NCBI RefSeq assembly: GCF_002939475.1
Contig: NZ_PKFQ01000001.1
Location: forward strand, 3,469,001-3,533,000
DNA from: Streptomyces cinnamoneus
GTDB lineage: Bacteria; Actinomycetota; Actinomycetes; Streptomycetales; Streptomycetaceae
DNA: 64,000 nucleotides
Reading direction: 5' to 3'
Part shown: one piece after another, positions 1 to 7,909 of the stretch
Layout of the letters: the number at the start of each line of letters is the position of its first letter
Numbering within the stretch: the first letter of the stretch is position 1
Notes under the pieces: generated by a model
What the model was told of the DNA's origin: nothing
Seen by the model: only the letters and a program-made list of their open reading frames with translations
The model's database searches: none
Translations under genes and position numbers: made by a program

Positions 1-830
1 GTGCAGATCCGCGCGAGCAGGGCGAGCAGCGAGACCTTGGCGCCGCCCGGGGCGTTCATGGCGCGGCGCGCCGCCAGCAGCTCGGTGGCGTCCGCGTCCA
101 CCCAGCAGGTGGCGTCGGGGATCTCACGGCGGCTGCGGCTGAGCTTCTCCGCCGCCACGCCCCGGGCCCCGCGCAGCGGGACGCGCAGGCCCGCCGCCGC
201 GCGCCGGGCGGCGGCCGGGCGGCGGCCGGACCGGGGCGCCTCGGTGCGGTGGGCGGGACGGGCTGCCTGGGGCACCTGCGCCGCGTGGGCCGCGGGTGCC
301 GTCCGCGCGGCGTCCTCGACGTCCGCCCTGAGGATCAGCCCGTCGGGTCCGCTGCCGCGCACCCCGCTCAGGTCCACGCCCCGCTCCCGGGCGAGCCGCC
401 GCACGAGCGGGGAGATGACCGCGACGGACGTGGGCGCCGCGGCGGGCGCCGCGGGCCGGTCCGCCTCGCGGGCCTGGGGGTTCACCCGGCGGCGGCGGGC
501 CATGGGCGCCTGGGTGCCGTAGCCGACGAGCACGTTGCCCGAGCCCTCGTCCCCGCCGGACGGAACGGCCGCGGCCGCCTCCGTCTCCCCCACCGCCACC
601 GTCAGCAGGGGGGAGCCGACGGGCAGTTCGGTGCCCTCCTCGCCGAAGCGGGCCGTGACCACGCCCCCGTAGGGGCAGGGCACCTCCACCATCGCCTTGG
701 CCGTCTCGACCTCGACGACGGGCTGGTCGACGACGACGACGTCGCCGACGCCGACCAGCCAACGGACGACCAGGGCCTCGGTGAGCCCTTCGCCCAGGTC
801 CGGCAGCGTGAACTCGCGCACCACGGCCAT
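1..830 (-). CDS. bkdC: Branched-chain 2-oxo acid dehydrogenase E2, dihydrolipoamide acyltransferase (partial, 3' end outside window)
   Basis: E2 carries the acyl group from E1 on a lipoyl arm and transfers it to CoA. Translation from the ATG at 830 gives a lipoyl domain (residues 1-80) with the lipoylation motif ETAKA (Lys45), then a peripheral E1/E3-binding domain at about 139-172 (ISPLVRRLARERG), an Ala/Pro/Arg-rich linker, and the start of the acyltransferase domain. The catalytic C-terminal part lies beyond base 1. The start ATG overlaps the E1-beta stop (TGATG), so the two are translationally coupled. The family call is firm. Assignment to branched-chain acids rather than pyruvate rests on the two separate E1 genes and the neighbouring Lrp-type regulator. 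Confidence 0.88.
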   Translation of the reverse strand, partial: MAVVREFTLPDLGEGLTEALVVRWLVGVGDVVVVDQPVVEVETAKAMVEVPCPYGGVVTARFGEEGTELPVGSPLLTVAVGETEAAAAVPSGGDEGSGNVLVGYGTQAPMARRRRVNPQAREADRPAAPAAAPTSVAVISPLVRRLARERGVDLSGVRGSGPDGLILRADVEDAARTAPAAHAAQVPQAARPAHRTEAPRSGRRPAAARRAAAGLRVPLRGARGVAAEKLSRSRREIPDATCWVDADATELLAARRAMNAPGGAKVSLLALLARIC

Positions 831-1894
831 CAGCGCGCACCACTCTCGTATGCGGTAGGAGTCGGGTGGTCGGTGGCGGTCCAGTCCGCTTCCCACTGGA
901 GCCGGGCCACCGCGTCCAGCACCCGGTCGACACCGGGCAGATGGTGCTTCTCGAGCATCGGGGGCGGATACGGGATGTCGAAGCCGGCCACCCTCAGCAC
1001 GGGGGCCTCCAGGTGGTGGAAGCAGCGCTCGGTGATCCGGGAGGCGATCTCCCCGCCGGGTCCGCCGAAGCTCGTGGCCTCGTGGACCACCACGGCCCGA
1101 CCGGTGCGCCGCACGGAGGCGCAGACCGTCTCGTCGTCGAACGGCATCAGGGAGCGCAGGTCGATCACTTCGAGGTCCCAGCCCTCGGCGACCGCCGCCT
1201 CGGCCGCCTCCAGGCAGACCGGCAGGGACGGACCGTAGGTGATGAGCGTCGCCGAGCCGCCCCGGCGGCGGACGACCGCACGGCCGATGCCGGGGACGGG
1301 CTCGGGCCGTTCGGGGTCCCAGTCGGCCTTGGACCAGTACAGCCGCTTGGGCTCCAGGAAGACGACGGGGTCGTCGGAGGCGATGGCGGCGCGCAGCAGG
1401 CCGTAGGCGTCGGCGACCGTGGCCGGCGTGACGACGTGGATGCCGGGCGTGGCCAGGTAGTAGGCCTCGGAGGAGTCGCTGTGGTGCTCGACGCCGCCGA
1501 TGCCGCCGCCGTAGGGCACGCGGATGGTGATCGGCATCGGCATGGCACCGCGCGTGCGGTTGCGCATGCGGGAGACGTGGCTGACCAGTTGCTCGAAGGC
1601 GGGGTAGGCGAAGGCGTCGAACTGCATCTCGACGACGGGACGCAGTCCGTACATGGCCATGCCCACGGCCGTGCCCAGGATGCCCGCCTCGGCGAGCGGC
1701 GTGTCCGTGCAGCGGTCCTCGCCGAACTCCTTGGCCAGTCCGTCGGTGACCCGGAAGACGCCGCCGGCCGTGCCGACGTCCTCACCGAGGACGTGGACGG
1801 CGGGGTCCTCGGCCATGGCGTCGCGCATGGCCCGGCACAGGGCCTGAGCCATGGTGGCGGGCTTGCGGTCGGTTCCGACAGCCGCGGTGGTCAT
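830..1894 (-). CDS. bkdB: Branched-chain 2-oxo acid dehydrogenase E1 subunit beta
   Basis: The beta subunit (354 aa) of the thiamine-diphosphate-dependent decarboxylase, which pairs with BkdA to decarboxylate 2-oxo acids from Val, Leu and Ile. The sequence has the typical E1-beta course: VLGEDVGTAGGVFRVTDGL near the start, the central RMRNRTRG and HSDSSEAYYL region, and the C-terminal transketolase domain with RTGRAVVVHEAT. The ATG at 1894 overlaps the stop of bkdA by 4 bases (ATGA). Length is normal for the family. In streptomycetes this complex also supplies branched acyl-CoA primers for iso/anteiso fatty acids, which is family knowledge rather than something visible here. Confidence 0.93.
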   Translation of the reverse strand: MTTAAVGTDRKPATMAQALCRAMRDAMAEDPAVHVLGEDVGTAGGVFRVTDGLAKEFGEDRCTDTPLAEAGILGTAVGMAMYGLRPVVEMQFDAFAYPAFEQLVSHVSRMRNRTRGAMPMPITIRVPYGGGIGGVEHHSDSSEAYYLATPGIHVVTPATVADAYGLLRAAIASDDPVVFLEPKRLYWSKADWDPERPEPVPGIGRAVVRRRGGSATLITYGPSLPVCLEAAEAAVAEGWDLEVIDLRSLMPFDDETVCASVRRTGRAVVVHEATSFGGPGGEIASRITERCFHHLEAPVLRVAGFDIPYPPPMLEKHHLPGVDRVLDAVARLQWEADWTATDHPTPTAYESGAR

Positions 1895-3060
1895 CGCTGC
1901 CTTCCTTCCTGGGGGCGGCCCTCCTGGGCTGCCGGGAGCTCCCCTGCGGCGGTCAGCTCAGCACGCAATTGTGCTGCCTGTTCGCGTAGTTGGGCAGTCT
2001 GTTGCGTGTAAACATGCGAGAACAGTTCCATCGGGTCGAGCTCCGGGTCCTGGTTCATCCGCTCGCGCAGGTCCGCGGCCATCCGCTCGGCGGCGTCCTG
2101 CTCGGCCCGTATGGTCGCCTCGTCCAGCAGCTTCCTGCCGGTCAGTTCGCGCCGCAGCAGGTCGACGGGGTCGTGGGCGCGCCAGGTCTCCACCTCGGCG
2201 TCGGTGCGGTAGCGCGTGGCGTCGTCCGCGTTGGTGTGGGCGTCGATGCGGTAGGTGACGGCCTCCACCAGCGTGGGGCCGCCGCCGGCCCGGGCCCGGG
2301 CCACGGCCTCGGAGAGCACCTGGTGGACGGCGGCCACGTCGTTGCCGTCGACGAGCCGGCCGGGCATGCCGTAGCCGACGGCCTTGTGGGCCAGGGAGGG
2401 CGCGGCGGTCTGCTTGGCCAGGGGGACGGAGATGGCGAAGCCGTTGTTCTGCACGAGGAAGACGACGGGGGCGCGCCAGACGGCGGCGAAGTTGAGCGCC
2501 TCGTGGAAGTCGCCCTCGCTGGTGCCGCCGTCGCCGACCATGGCGAGCGCGACGACGTCGTCCCCCTTGAGCCGCGCGGCGTGGGCGAGCCCGACCGCGT
2601 GGGGGAGCTGGGTGGCCAGGGGGGTGCACAGCGGGGCGACGCGGTGCTCGTGGGGGTCGTAGCCGGTGTGCCAGTCGCCGCGCAGCAGCGTCAGGGCCTG
2701 GACGGGGTCGAGGCCCCGCACGATGGCGGCGAGGGTGTCGCGGTAGCTGGGGAAGAGCCAGTCCCGCTCCTCCAGGGCCAGCGCGGCGGCGACCTCGCAG
2801 GCCTCCTGGCCGGTGGAGGAGGGGTAGACGGCGAGACGGCCCTGCCGGGTCAGGGCGGTGGCCTGGGTGTTGTACCGGCGGCCGCGCACGAGCTGCCCGT
2901 ACAGCCGCAGGAGCAGCTGCGGGTCGAGCTCCGCGGCCGCCTCGGTGCCGAGGAGGCGGAACGGCTCCGCGTCGGGCAGCAGCGGCACGGGATCGGTCCG
3001 CGGCTGCCAGGCCGGCGGCGGGGTCGGCCGGTACGAGCCGGGCTGCTCCAGAACCGTCAT
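1891..3060 (-). CDS. bkdA: Branched-chain 2-oxo acid dehydrogenase E1 subunit alpha
   Basis: The alpha subunit (389 aa) of the ThDP-dependent E1 heterotetramer. The ThDP-binding motif begins at MVGDGGTSEGDFHEALNFA and ends with the NN of VQNNGFAIS; a typical RYRTDAEVETW segment follows. The start is the ATG at 3060, which has a strong AGGAGG eight bases upstream; the longer open frame to 3186 crosses the promoter region and is rejected. It is first gene of bkdABC, divergent from the lrp gene at 3231. The upstream region holds a TetR-type palindrome (3116-3129) and a perfect DnaA box (3164-3172), the latter overlapping a possible -35 element. Confidence 0.93.
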   Translation of the reverse strand: MTVLEQPGSYRPTPPPAWQPRTDPVPLLPDAEPFRLLGTEAAAELDPQLLLRLYGQLVRGRRYNTQATALTRQGRLAVYPSSTGQEACEVAAALALEERDWLFPSYRDTLAAIVRGLDPVQALTLLRGDWHTGYDPHEHRVAPLCTPLATQLPHAVGLAHAARLKGDDVVALAMVGDGGTSEGDFHEALNFAAVWRAPVVFLVQNNGFAISVPLAKQTAAPSLAHKAVGYGMPGRLVDGNDVAAVHQVLSEAVARARAGGGPTLVEAVTYRIDAHTNADDATRYRTDAEVETWRAHDPVDLLRRELTGRKLLDEATIRAEQDAAERMAADLRERMNQDPELDPMELFSHVYTQQTAQLREQAAQLRAELTAAGELPAAQEGRPQEGRQR

Positions 3061-3115
3061 GACGAGCACCTCCTCTTGGGACGAGCTTGACCGGAAAGCG
3101 TCGCGCGCTCCCCCT

Positions 3116-3129
3116 ACCGATTGTTCGGT
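3116..3129. promoter_or_regulatory. PaaR/TetR-like operator in the bkdA-lrp intergenic region
   Basis: A 14-bp imperfect palindrome, ACCGATTGTTCGGT, lies 56 bases upstream of the bkdA start. It is the same motif as at 5936-5949 and 10822-10835, differing from the first only in one central base. It fits the core ACCGN6CGGT that I recall for the phenylacetate repressor PaaR of Corynebacterium. The obvious candidate binder is the TetR protein encoded at 3767-4360. Confidence 0.65.
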
Positions 3130-3163
3130 CGACAGCACTTTTTGGCTACAGGCGGCCCAAGCC

Positions 3164-3172
3164 TGTGGACAA
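3164..3172 (-). promoter_or_regulatory. Perfect DnaA box between bkdA and lrp
   Basis: TGTGGACAA is the reverse complement of the streptomycete DnaA-box consensus TTGTCCACA. A one-mismatch box, TTCTCCACA, faces it at 3177-3185. Read on the minus strand, the box overlaps a possible -35 (TTGTCC) placed 16 bases before TGTAGC, which could serve bkdA. Confidence 0.6.
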
Positions 3173-3230
3173 ACGGTTCTCCACAACCTGAGATATGGGC
3201 AGGGCGTCCATGAAGGGGAGGCAGGGCGGT

Positions 3231-3743
3231 ATGGCGGACGAACAGATGGCCACGTCGGGCGGCAGACCGCCCGCCCGCCCGCTCGACGAGATCGACCGCT
3301 CGATCCTGCGCATGCTCCAGGTCGACGGCCGCGCCTCGATACGGTCCGTCGCCGAGCGTGTGCACGTCTCGCGGGCCAACGCCTACGCCCGCATCAACCG
3401 CCTGATCGACGACGGCGTGATCAGGGGCTTCGGCGCCCGGGTGGACCAGGAGCGCGCCGGCCACGGGGCGTCGGCCTACATCACGATGAAGATCGTCCAG
3501 AATTCCTGGCGCTCGGTCCGCGAAAAGCTCCGCGAACTGCCCGGTGCCGCCCACATCGCCCTGGTCAGCGGGGACTTCGACGTGCTGCTGCTGGTCCACA
3601 CCAAGGACAACCGGGCCTTGCGGGAGCTGGTCCTCACCCGGATACAGGCCATGGAGGAGGTCCTGAGCACCCGGACGTTACTGGTCTTCGAGGAGACGGA
3701 CCTCCAGGACCTCAAGCCGCCGGAGGCCCCGGGCGGGCCCTAG
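3231..3743 (+). CDS. Lrp/AsnC family transcriptional regulator
   Basis: A 170-aa regulator with an N-terminal winged helix-turn-helix at about residues 22-70 (LDEIDRSILRMLQVDGR, then SIRSVAERVHVSRANAYARI) and a C-terminal RAM/AsnC ligand-binding domain (VSGDFDVLLLVHTKDNRALRELVL). The start at 3231 is preferred over in-frame ATGs at 3195 and 3210 because GGAGG lies nine bases before it. It is divergent from bkdA, the position held by BkdR-type activators of branched-chain dehydrogenase operons in other bacteria, so control of bkdABC in response to an amino acid is a reasonable inference. Its end faces the TetR gene, separated by a GC-rich palindrome. Confidence 0.87.
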   Translation: MADEQMATSGGRPPARPLDEIDRSILRMLQVDGRASIRSVAERVHVSRANAYARINRLIDDGVIRGFGARVDQERAGHGASAYITMKIVQNSWRSVREKLRELPGAAHIALVSGDFDVLLLVHTKDNRALRELVLTRIQAMEEVLSTRTLLVFEETDLQDLKPPEAPGGP

Positions 3744-3749
3744 ACCCCG

Positions 3750-3767
3750 CCGGGGCCCGGCCGGGCC
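3750..3767. terminator. Candidate bidirectional terminator between lrp and tetR
   Basis: The 23-bp gap between the convergent lrp and tetR stops is dominated by the self-complementary stretch GGCCCGGCCGGGCC. There is no T-tract, so this is a weak call. Confidence 0.3.
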
Positions 3768-4360
3768 TAGCGGTGCGTGCGCAGGCCGCTGAAGGCCGTG
3801 TGGATCACTGCGGCGGCGACCTCGTCGCTCGTGGCGGCCCCGCCACGCTCGGGCCGGTACCACTCCACGATGGAATTGATCATCCCGAAGAGCAGCCGGG
3901 TCGCCAGCCGGACGTCCACGTCCTCCCGCAGGTCACCGTCGGCGGCGGCCTGCTTCAGCAGCTCGGCGACCTGGTGGTCGAACTCGCGGCGCCGGTCCAT
4001 CGCCCAGCGCTCGGTGTCCGTGTTGCCGCGCACGCGCAGCAGCAGCGTCACGTACGGCAACTCGGCCAGGAGCACCTCCACCGTGCGCCGGGTGACGTAC
4101 TCCAGCCGCCCGATCGCCCGCCCCTCGACGGCCCCCGGCTCGCCCAGCACGGCGAACAGCTCGTCCAGGGCCCGGCTTATGGCGAGCCTGAGCAGTTCTT
4201 CCTTGCTCTTGACGTGGTGGTAGATCGAGGACTTGGAGATTCCGGCCGCCTTGGAGAGGTGCTCCATGGAGGTGCCGTCGTAGCCCCGCTCGTTGAACAC
4301 CTTGACGGCGACCGCCAGCAGCGATTCGGGCGTGTAGGTGTCGCGCTTGGCCATGGTCAT
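3767..4360 (-). CDS. TetR family transcriptional regulator (PaaR-like)
   Basis: A 197-aa TetR repressor. The N-terminal helix-turn-helix spans about residues 10-55 (YTPESLLAVAVKVFNERG, then TSMEHLSKAAGISKSSIYHHV), followed by an all-helical ligand domain. The ATG at 4360 lies two bases after the paaH stop, with a second in-frame ATG at 4354, so it is the last gene of the paaH-tetR unit. Three near-identical palindromes in the promoters of bkdA, paaH/paaN and paaA make it the likely common repressor, by analogy with PaaR, a TetR protein that responds to phenylacetyl-CoA. The ligand here is not determined; an acyl-CoA or enoyl-CoA is plausible. Confidence 0.85.
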   Translation of the reverse strand: MTMAKRDTYTPESLLAVAVKVFNERGYDGTSMEHLSKAAGISKSSIYHHVKSKEELLRLAISRALDELFAVLGEPGAVEGRAIGRLEYVTRRTVEVLLAELPYVTLLLRVRGNTDTERWAMDRRREFDHQVAELLKQAAADGDLREDVDVRLATRLLFGMINSIVEWYRPERGGAATSDEVAAAVIHTAFSGLRTHR

Positions 4361-4362
4361 GA

Positions 4363-5880
4363 TTACAGCAGGCTCTCTCGGACGGCCGCACGGCGGCGGA
4401 GGGACAGGGACGGCTCGTAGCGGCCGCCGGGGTAGTCCTGGGACAGTCCCCACAGGATGTTCCGCACCCGGCTCAGGCCGATCTCCTCGCCCCATTCGAG
4501 CGGCCCGCGCGGGTAGTTCACGCCGAGCCGCATGGCGGTGTCGACGTCCTCCCGGTCCGCCACGCCCCGGCCGGCGGCGTCCTCGGCGAAGTCCACGAGC
4601 ATCGCGACCGTACGGGCGACGATCAGACCGGGGACGTCCCCGACGACGCTGACCTTCTTGCCGAGCGCCTGGAACAGGCCGACGGCGGCCCGCACGTCCG
4701 CCGCCGACGCCTTCTCGGAGGGCGCCAGCGCGACGCGCGTGCAGGAGCGGTAGTCGAGGGCCAGGTCGAAGTAGATGTACGTGCCGCCGCACTGGGGCGT
4801 GGCGGCCTCGCCGCCCGTGAGCGTGAGCATGGCGCCGTCGGGAAGGCCGATGTACCACTCGGACTGGGGCGTGCGGTCGCGGACGACCTTGACGCCCGCT
4901 TCCTCGATCATCTCGTGGAGCGGGGCGCAGACGCCCGGCGCCTTGGCGTGCCAGGAGATCTCCGCCGGCGGGTCGCAGGGCTCGGCCGTGCTCGGCTCCG
5001 GCCGCACCGCGCCCTCGCCGTGGTCGAACCAGCCCCGGCCGGTCTTGCGCCCGAGCAGCCCGGCCTGCACCAGCTGCCCCTGGGCGAAGGACGGCGTGAA
5101 CTTGGGGTCGTGGAAGAAGGCCTCGTACACCGAACGGGTGACGGAGTTGTTCACATCCTGGCCGATGAGGTCGGTCAGCTCGAACGGGCCCATCGCGAAG
5201 CCGCCGCACTCCCGCAGCACGGCGTCGATGGTCGCCGGGTCGGCGCCGCGCTCCTCGTAGACGCGGAAGGCCTCGGCGTAGAACGGCCGGGCGATCCGGT
5301 TGACGATGAAGCCGGGGGTGTCGGCGCAGGTCACCGGCGTCTTGCCCCAGGCGGCCACGGTGGCGCGCGCCCGCTCGAGGTCCGCCTCGTCCGTGGCGAA
5401 GCCGCGGACGACCTCCACGAGCGGCAGCAGCGGTGCGGGGTTGAAGAAGTGCAGGCCGACGAAGCGACCGGGCCGGCGCAGGGCCCCGGCGACCGCGGTC
5501 ACCGGCAGCGAGGAGGTGTTGGTGGCCAGCAGGCAGTCTTCCGAAACGACCGGTTCCAGCTCACCGAACAGCTTCTGCTTGACGTCCAGTTGCTCCAGAA
5601 TCGCCTCGATGACGAGCGCGGAGTCGGCGAGTTCGGCGAGCCGCGCGGCGGGCCGCAGACGGGCGAGAGCCGCGTCCCGGCCGGCCGCGTCGAGCCTGCC
5701 CTTGTCCACCAGGCGGCCGAGCCGGGCGGCGATCGCCCGCGCCGCCTCCTCCGCGCGGCCGGGCACGGCGTCGTACAGCCGCACGAGATGGCCCGCGGCC
5801 AGGGCGACCTGGGCGATGCCCTGGCCCATGGTCCCGGTGCCCACCACGGCGACGGTGCGGCCCGGGTCGATTGCGGTCAT
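4363..5880 (-). CDS. paaH: 3-hydroxyacyl-CoA dehydrogenase, phenylacetate-type
   Basis: NAD-dependent oxidation of a 3-hydroxyacyl-CoA to the 3-oxoacyl-CoA; in the phenylacetate route this is 3-hydroxyadipyl-CoA. The 505-aa protein has an N-terminal Rossmann fold with VAVVGTGTMGQGIAQVALAAG (residues 10-30), LATNTSSLPVTAVA and GLHFFNPAPLLPLVEVV, a first C-terminal domain (RIARPFYAEAFR), and a second 3HCDH-like C-terminal domain (ADREDVDTAMRLGVNYPRGPLEWG). This double layout and length match PaaH rather than the short 280-aa FadB2 type. The start at 5880 has GGAGG upstream. Divergent from paaN and followed at once by tetR. Confidence 0.88.
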   Translation of the reverse strand: MTAIDPGRTVAVVGTGTMGQGIAQVALAAGHLVRLYDAVPGRAEEAARAIAARLGRLVDKGRLDAAGRDAALARLRPAARLAELADSALVIEAILEQLDVKQKLFGELEPVVSEDCLLATNTSSLPVTAVAGALRRPGRFVGLHFFNPAPLLPLVEVVRGFATDEADLERARATVAAWGKTPVTCADTPGFIVNRIARPFYAEAFRVYEERGADPATIDAVLRECGGFAMGPFELTDLIGQDVNNSVTRSVYEAFFHDPKFTPSFAQGQLVQAGLLGRKTGRGWFDHGEGAVRPEPSTAEPCDPPAEISWHAKAPGVCAPLHEMIEEAGVKVVRDRTPQSEWYIGLPDGAMLTLTGGEAATPQCGGTYIYFDLALDYRSCTRVALAPSEKASAADVRAAVGLFQALGKKVSVVGDVPGLIVARTVAMLVDFAEDAAGRGVADREDVDTAMRLGVNYPRGPLEWGEEIGLSRVRNILWGLSQDYPGGRYEPSLSLRRRAAVRESLL

Positions 5881-5902
5881 GGCAGTGATCCTCCCCGATG
5901 CG

Positions 5903-5911
5903 TTGTCCACA
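5903..5911 (+). promoter_or_regulatory. Perfect DnaA box in the paaH-paaN promoter region
   Basis: TTGTCCACA, identical to the streptomycete DnaA-box consensus, is 24 bases from the TetR-type operator and 16 bases upstream of the putative -35 of paaN. Confidence 0.6.
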
Positions 5912-5927
5912 GGTTCGCCGGGCCCCC

Positions 5928-5955
5928 TTGTCCCGACCGATCGTTCGGTTACTGT
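5928..5955 (+). promoter_or_regulatory. Putative paaN promoter with operator in the spacer
   Basis: TTGTCC (5928-5933), a 16-base spacer and TACTGT (5950-5955) resemble a housekeeping promoter reading toward paaN. The palindrome ACCGATCGTTCGGT at 5936-5949 fills the spacer exactly, so a protein bound there would be expected to exclude RNA polymerase. The element is also upstream of the divergent paaH-tetR unit, giving an autoregulatory arrangement. Confidence 0.55.
5936..5949. promoter_or_regulatory. PaaR/TetR-like operator between paaH and paaN
   Basis: ACCGATCGTTCGGT matches the core ACCGNNCGNNCGGT exactly and is the exact reverse complement of the site at 10822-10835 in front of paaA. Confidence 0.7.
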
Positions 5956-6018
5956 ATCCACCGGGGGTGCATCTGGTCCCCCGTATCGGAGCCCCGCTCG
6001 ACGAGGAGTTGGTCAGAC

Positions 6019-7722
6019 GTGACCGCCGGACTCACCACCGCCCAGCTGATCGAGAAGCACCGCCCCACCCTTGACCAGGCGCTGGAGGCCATCCGCACGC
6101 GCGCGTACTGGTCGCCGTATCCCGAGCACCCCAAGGCCTACGGCGCCGACGGCGTGCCCGGCAGCCTGGACGCGGCCGCGGGCCAGGCCGCCTTCGACGC
6201 GCTGCGCGGCCGGCGCTTCGAGCTCGACCAGCCGGGGACGGACGGCTGGACGGGCTCGGAGGTCTCGCCGTACGGCCTGGAGCTGGGCGTGGAGTATCCC
6301 CACGCCGACATCGACGTCCTGTTGCCGGCCATGCGTGCCGCCATGCCCGCGTGGCGGGACGCCGGCGCCCTGGTGCGGGCCGCCGTGTGCGCGGAGGTCC
6401 TGGCCCGGATCAACGCCCGTACGCACGAGTTCGCGCACGCCGTCATGCACACCAGCGGCCAGGCGTTCATGATGGCGCTCCAGGCCGGTGGGCCGCACGC
6501 CCAGGACCGGGGCCTCGAAGCCGTCGCGTACGCCTACGCCGAGCAGAGCGGCGCCGCCCCGGAGTCGGCGGAGTGGGTCAAGCCGCAGGGCAAGCGCGAT
6601 CCCCTGAAGCTCGACAAGGAGTTCACGCCCGTGCCGCGCGGCGTCTCGCTCCTCATCGGCTGCAACACCTTCCCCACGTGGAACGGCTACCCCGGCCTGT
6701 TCGCCTCCCTCGCCACCGGCAATCCGGTGCTGGTCAAGCCCCACCCGCGGGCGGTCCTGCCGCTCGCGCTGACGGTGCGCATCGCCCGTGAGGTGCTGGC
6801 CGAGGCCGGGTTCTCCCCCGACCTGGTGACCCTGGCCGCCGAGCGGGACGGCGAGGGCGTCGCCAAGACGCTGGCGGTCCGGCCGGAGGTCCGCGTCATC
6901 GACTACACCGGCTCGACCGCCTTCGGTGACTGGCTGGAGGCCAACGCCCGCCAGGCCCAGGTCTTCACCGAGAAGGCCGGCGTGAACACGGTCGTCGTCG
7001 ACTCCACGGACGACTACAAGGGCATGCTCTCCAACCTGGCCTTCTCCCTGTCCCTCTACAGCGGCCAGATGTGCACCACCCCGCAGAACCTCCTGATCCC
7101 CCGGGAGGGCATCGCCACCGACGCCGGCCACAAGTCGTACGACGAGGTGGTGGCCGACCTCGCCACCGCGGTGGACAAGCTGCTGGGCGACGACGCCCGG
7201 GCCAACGCCCTGCTGGGCGCCATCGTCAACGACCAGGTCAAGGCCCGGATCGACGCCGCGGCCCAGCTCGGCGAGGTCGCCCTGGCGTCCCGGACGGTGG
7301 CCAACCCCGACTTCCCCGGCGCCACGGTCCGCACCCCCGTGATCGTCAAGCTGGACGGCGCCAAGCCGGACGCCGAAGCGGCGTACTTCTCCGAGTGCTT
7401 CGGCCCGGTGTCCTTCGCGGTGGCCGTGGACTCCACGGCGGACGCGGTCGAGCTGCTGCGCCGCACGGTCCGGGAGAAGGGCGCGATGACGGTCGGCGCG
7501 TACACGACCTCGGCGGACGCCGAGCGCCTGATCGAGACCGCCTGCCTGGAGGAGTGCGCCCAGCTCTCCCTGAACCTCACCGGCGGTGTCTACGTCAACC
7601 AGACCGCCGCGTTCTCCGACTTCCACGGCTCCGGCGGCAACCCCGCCGCCAACGCCGCCCTGTGCGACAGCGCCTTCGTCGCCCCCCGCTTCCGCGTGGT
7701 GGAGGTGAGGCGCCAGGCGTAG
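6019..7722 (+). CDS. paaN: Phenylacetic acid degradation protein PaaN (aldehyde dehydrogenase type)
   Basis: A 567-aa member of the PaaN family, built on an aldehyde-dehydrogenase fold. It is thought to act on the ring-cleavage aldehyde of the phenylacetyl-CoA route, or a related acyl aldehyde. Visible features are the N-terminal PaaN signature (LIEKHRPTLDQALEAIRTRAYWSPYPEHP), the cofactor region GNPVLVKPHPRAVLPLAL, VIDYTGSTAFGDWLEANA, the catalytic cysteine in YSGQMCTTPQNLLIPREG and the late FSDFHGSGGNPAANAALCD. The GTG at 6019 has AGGAG upstream; the open frame continues far upstream but across the promoter. It lacks the C-terminal MaoC hydratase domain of the longer PaaZ fusion (about 680 aa), so oxepin-CoA hydrolysis must be done by another protein. 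Confidence 0.85.
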   Translation: MTAGLTTAQLIEKHRPTLDQALEAIRTRAYWSPYPEHPKAYGADGVPGSLDAAAGQAAFDALRGRRFELDQPGTDGWTGSEVSPYGLELGVEYPHADIDVLLPAMRAAMPAWRDAGALVRAAVCAEVLARINARTHEFAHAVMHTSGQAFMMALQAGGPHAQDRGLEAVAYAYAEQSGAAPESAEWVKPQGKRDPLKLDKEFTPVPRGVSLLIGCNTFPTWNGYPGLFASLATGNPVLVKPHPRAVLPLALTVRIAREVLAEAGFSPDLVTLAAERDGEGVAKTLAVRPEVRVIDYTGSTAFGDWLEANARQAQVFTEKAGVNTVVVDSTDDYKGMLSNLAFSLSLYSGQMCTTPQNLLIPREGIATDAGHKSYDEVVADLATAVDKLLGDDARANALLGAIVNDQVKARIDAAAQLGEVALASRTVANPDFPGATVRTPVIVKLDGAKPDAEAAYFSECFGPVSFAVAVDSTADAVELLRRTVREKGAMTVGAYTTSADAERLIETACLEECAQLSLNLTGGVYVNQTAAFSDFHGSGGNPAANAALCDSAFVAPRFRVVEVRRQA

Positions 7723-7731
7723 GGGGGAGCC

Positions 7732-7758
7732 GGTGCCCCCAGCCCGTCTGGGGGCACC
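7732..7758. terminator. Hairpin downstream of paaN (REP-like palindrome)
   Basis: GGTGCCCCCAG (7732-7742) and CTGGGGGCACC (7748-7758) form an 11-bp perfect stem with a 5-base loop, ten bases after the paaN stop, with no T-tract. The motif looks like a dispersed streptomycete intergenic palindrome that can double as a terminator. Confidence 0.5.
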
Positions 7759-7819
7759 TCCCAGCGGTGGCCCGGGGAGTTCGAGGGCCGGGGCCCGGGG
7801 CCAAGCCCGGGTTATGGAA

Positions 7820-7860
7820 GGGGCGGGTGGGGGAAGAACCCCACCACGGCCACCCGCCCC
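7820..7860. terminator. Compound hairpin terminator between paaN and the methyltransferase gene
   Basis: GGGGCGGGTGG (7820-7830) pairs with CCACCCGCCCC (7850-7860), and an inner GGGG/CCCC stem can form within the loop. It lies between convergent genes, so termination in either direction is likely. Confidence 0.5.
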
Positions 7861-7909
7861 GTCACCCCCAGCGGCCGGCCGGCACGACCGCCCAGGCCGA
7901 CGGCCACCG

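Noticed and set aside
4915..6018. Plus-strand open frame running into paaN from far upstream
   Set aside because: It crosses paaH on the other strand and the promoter-operator region; PaaN homology begins at the GTG at 6019.
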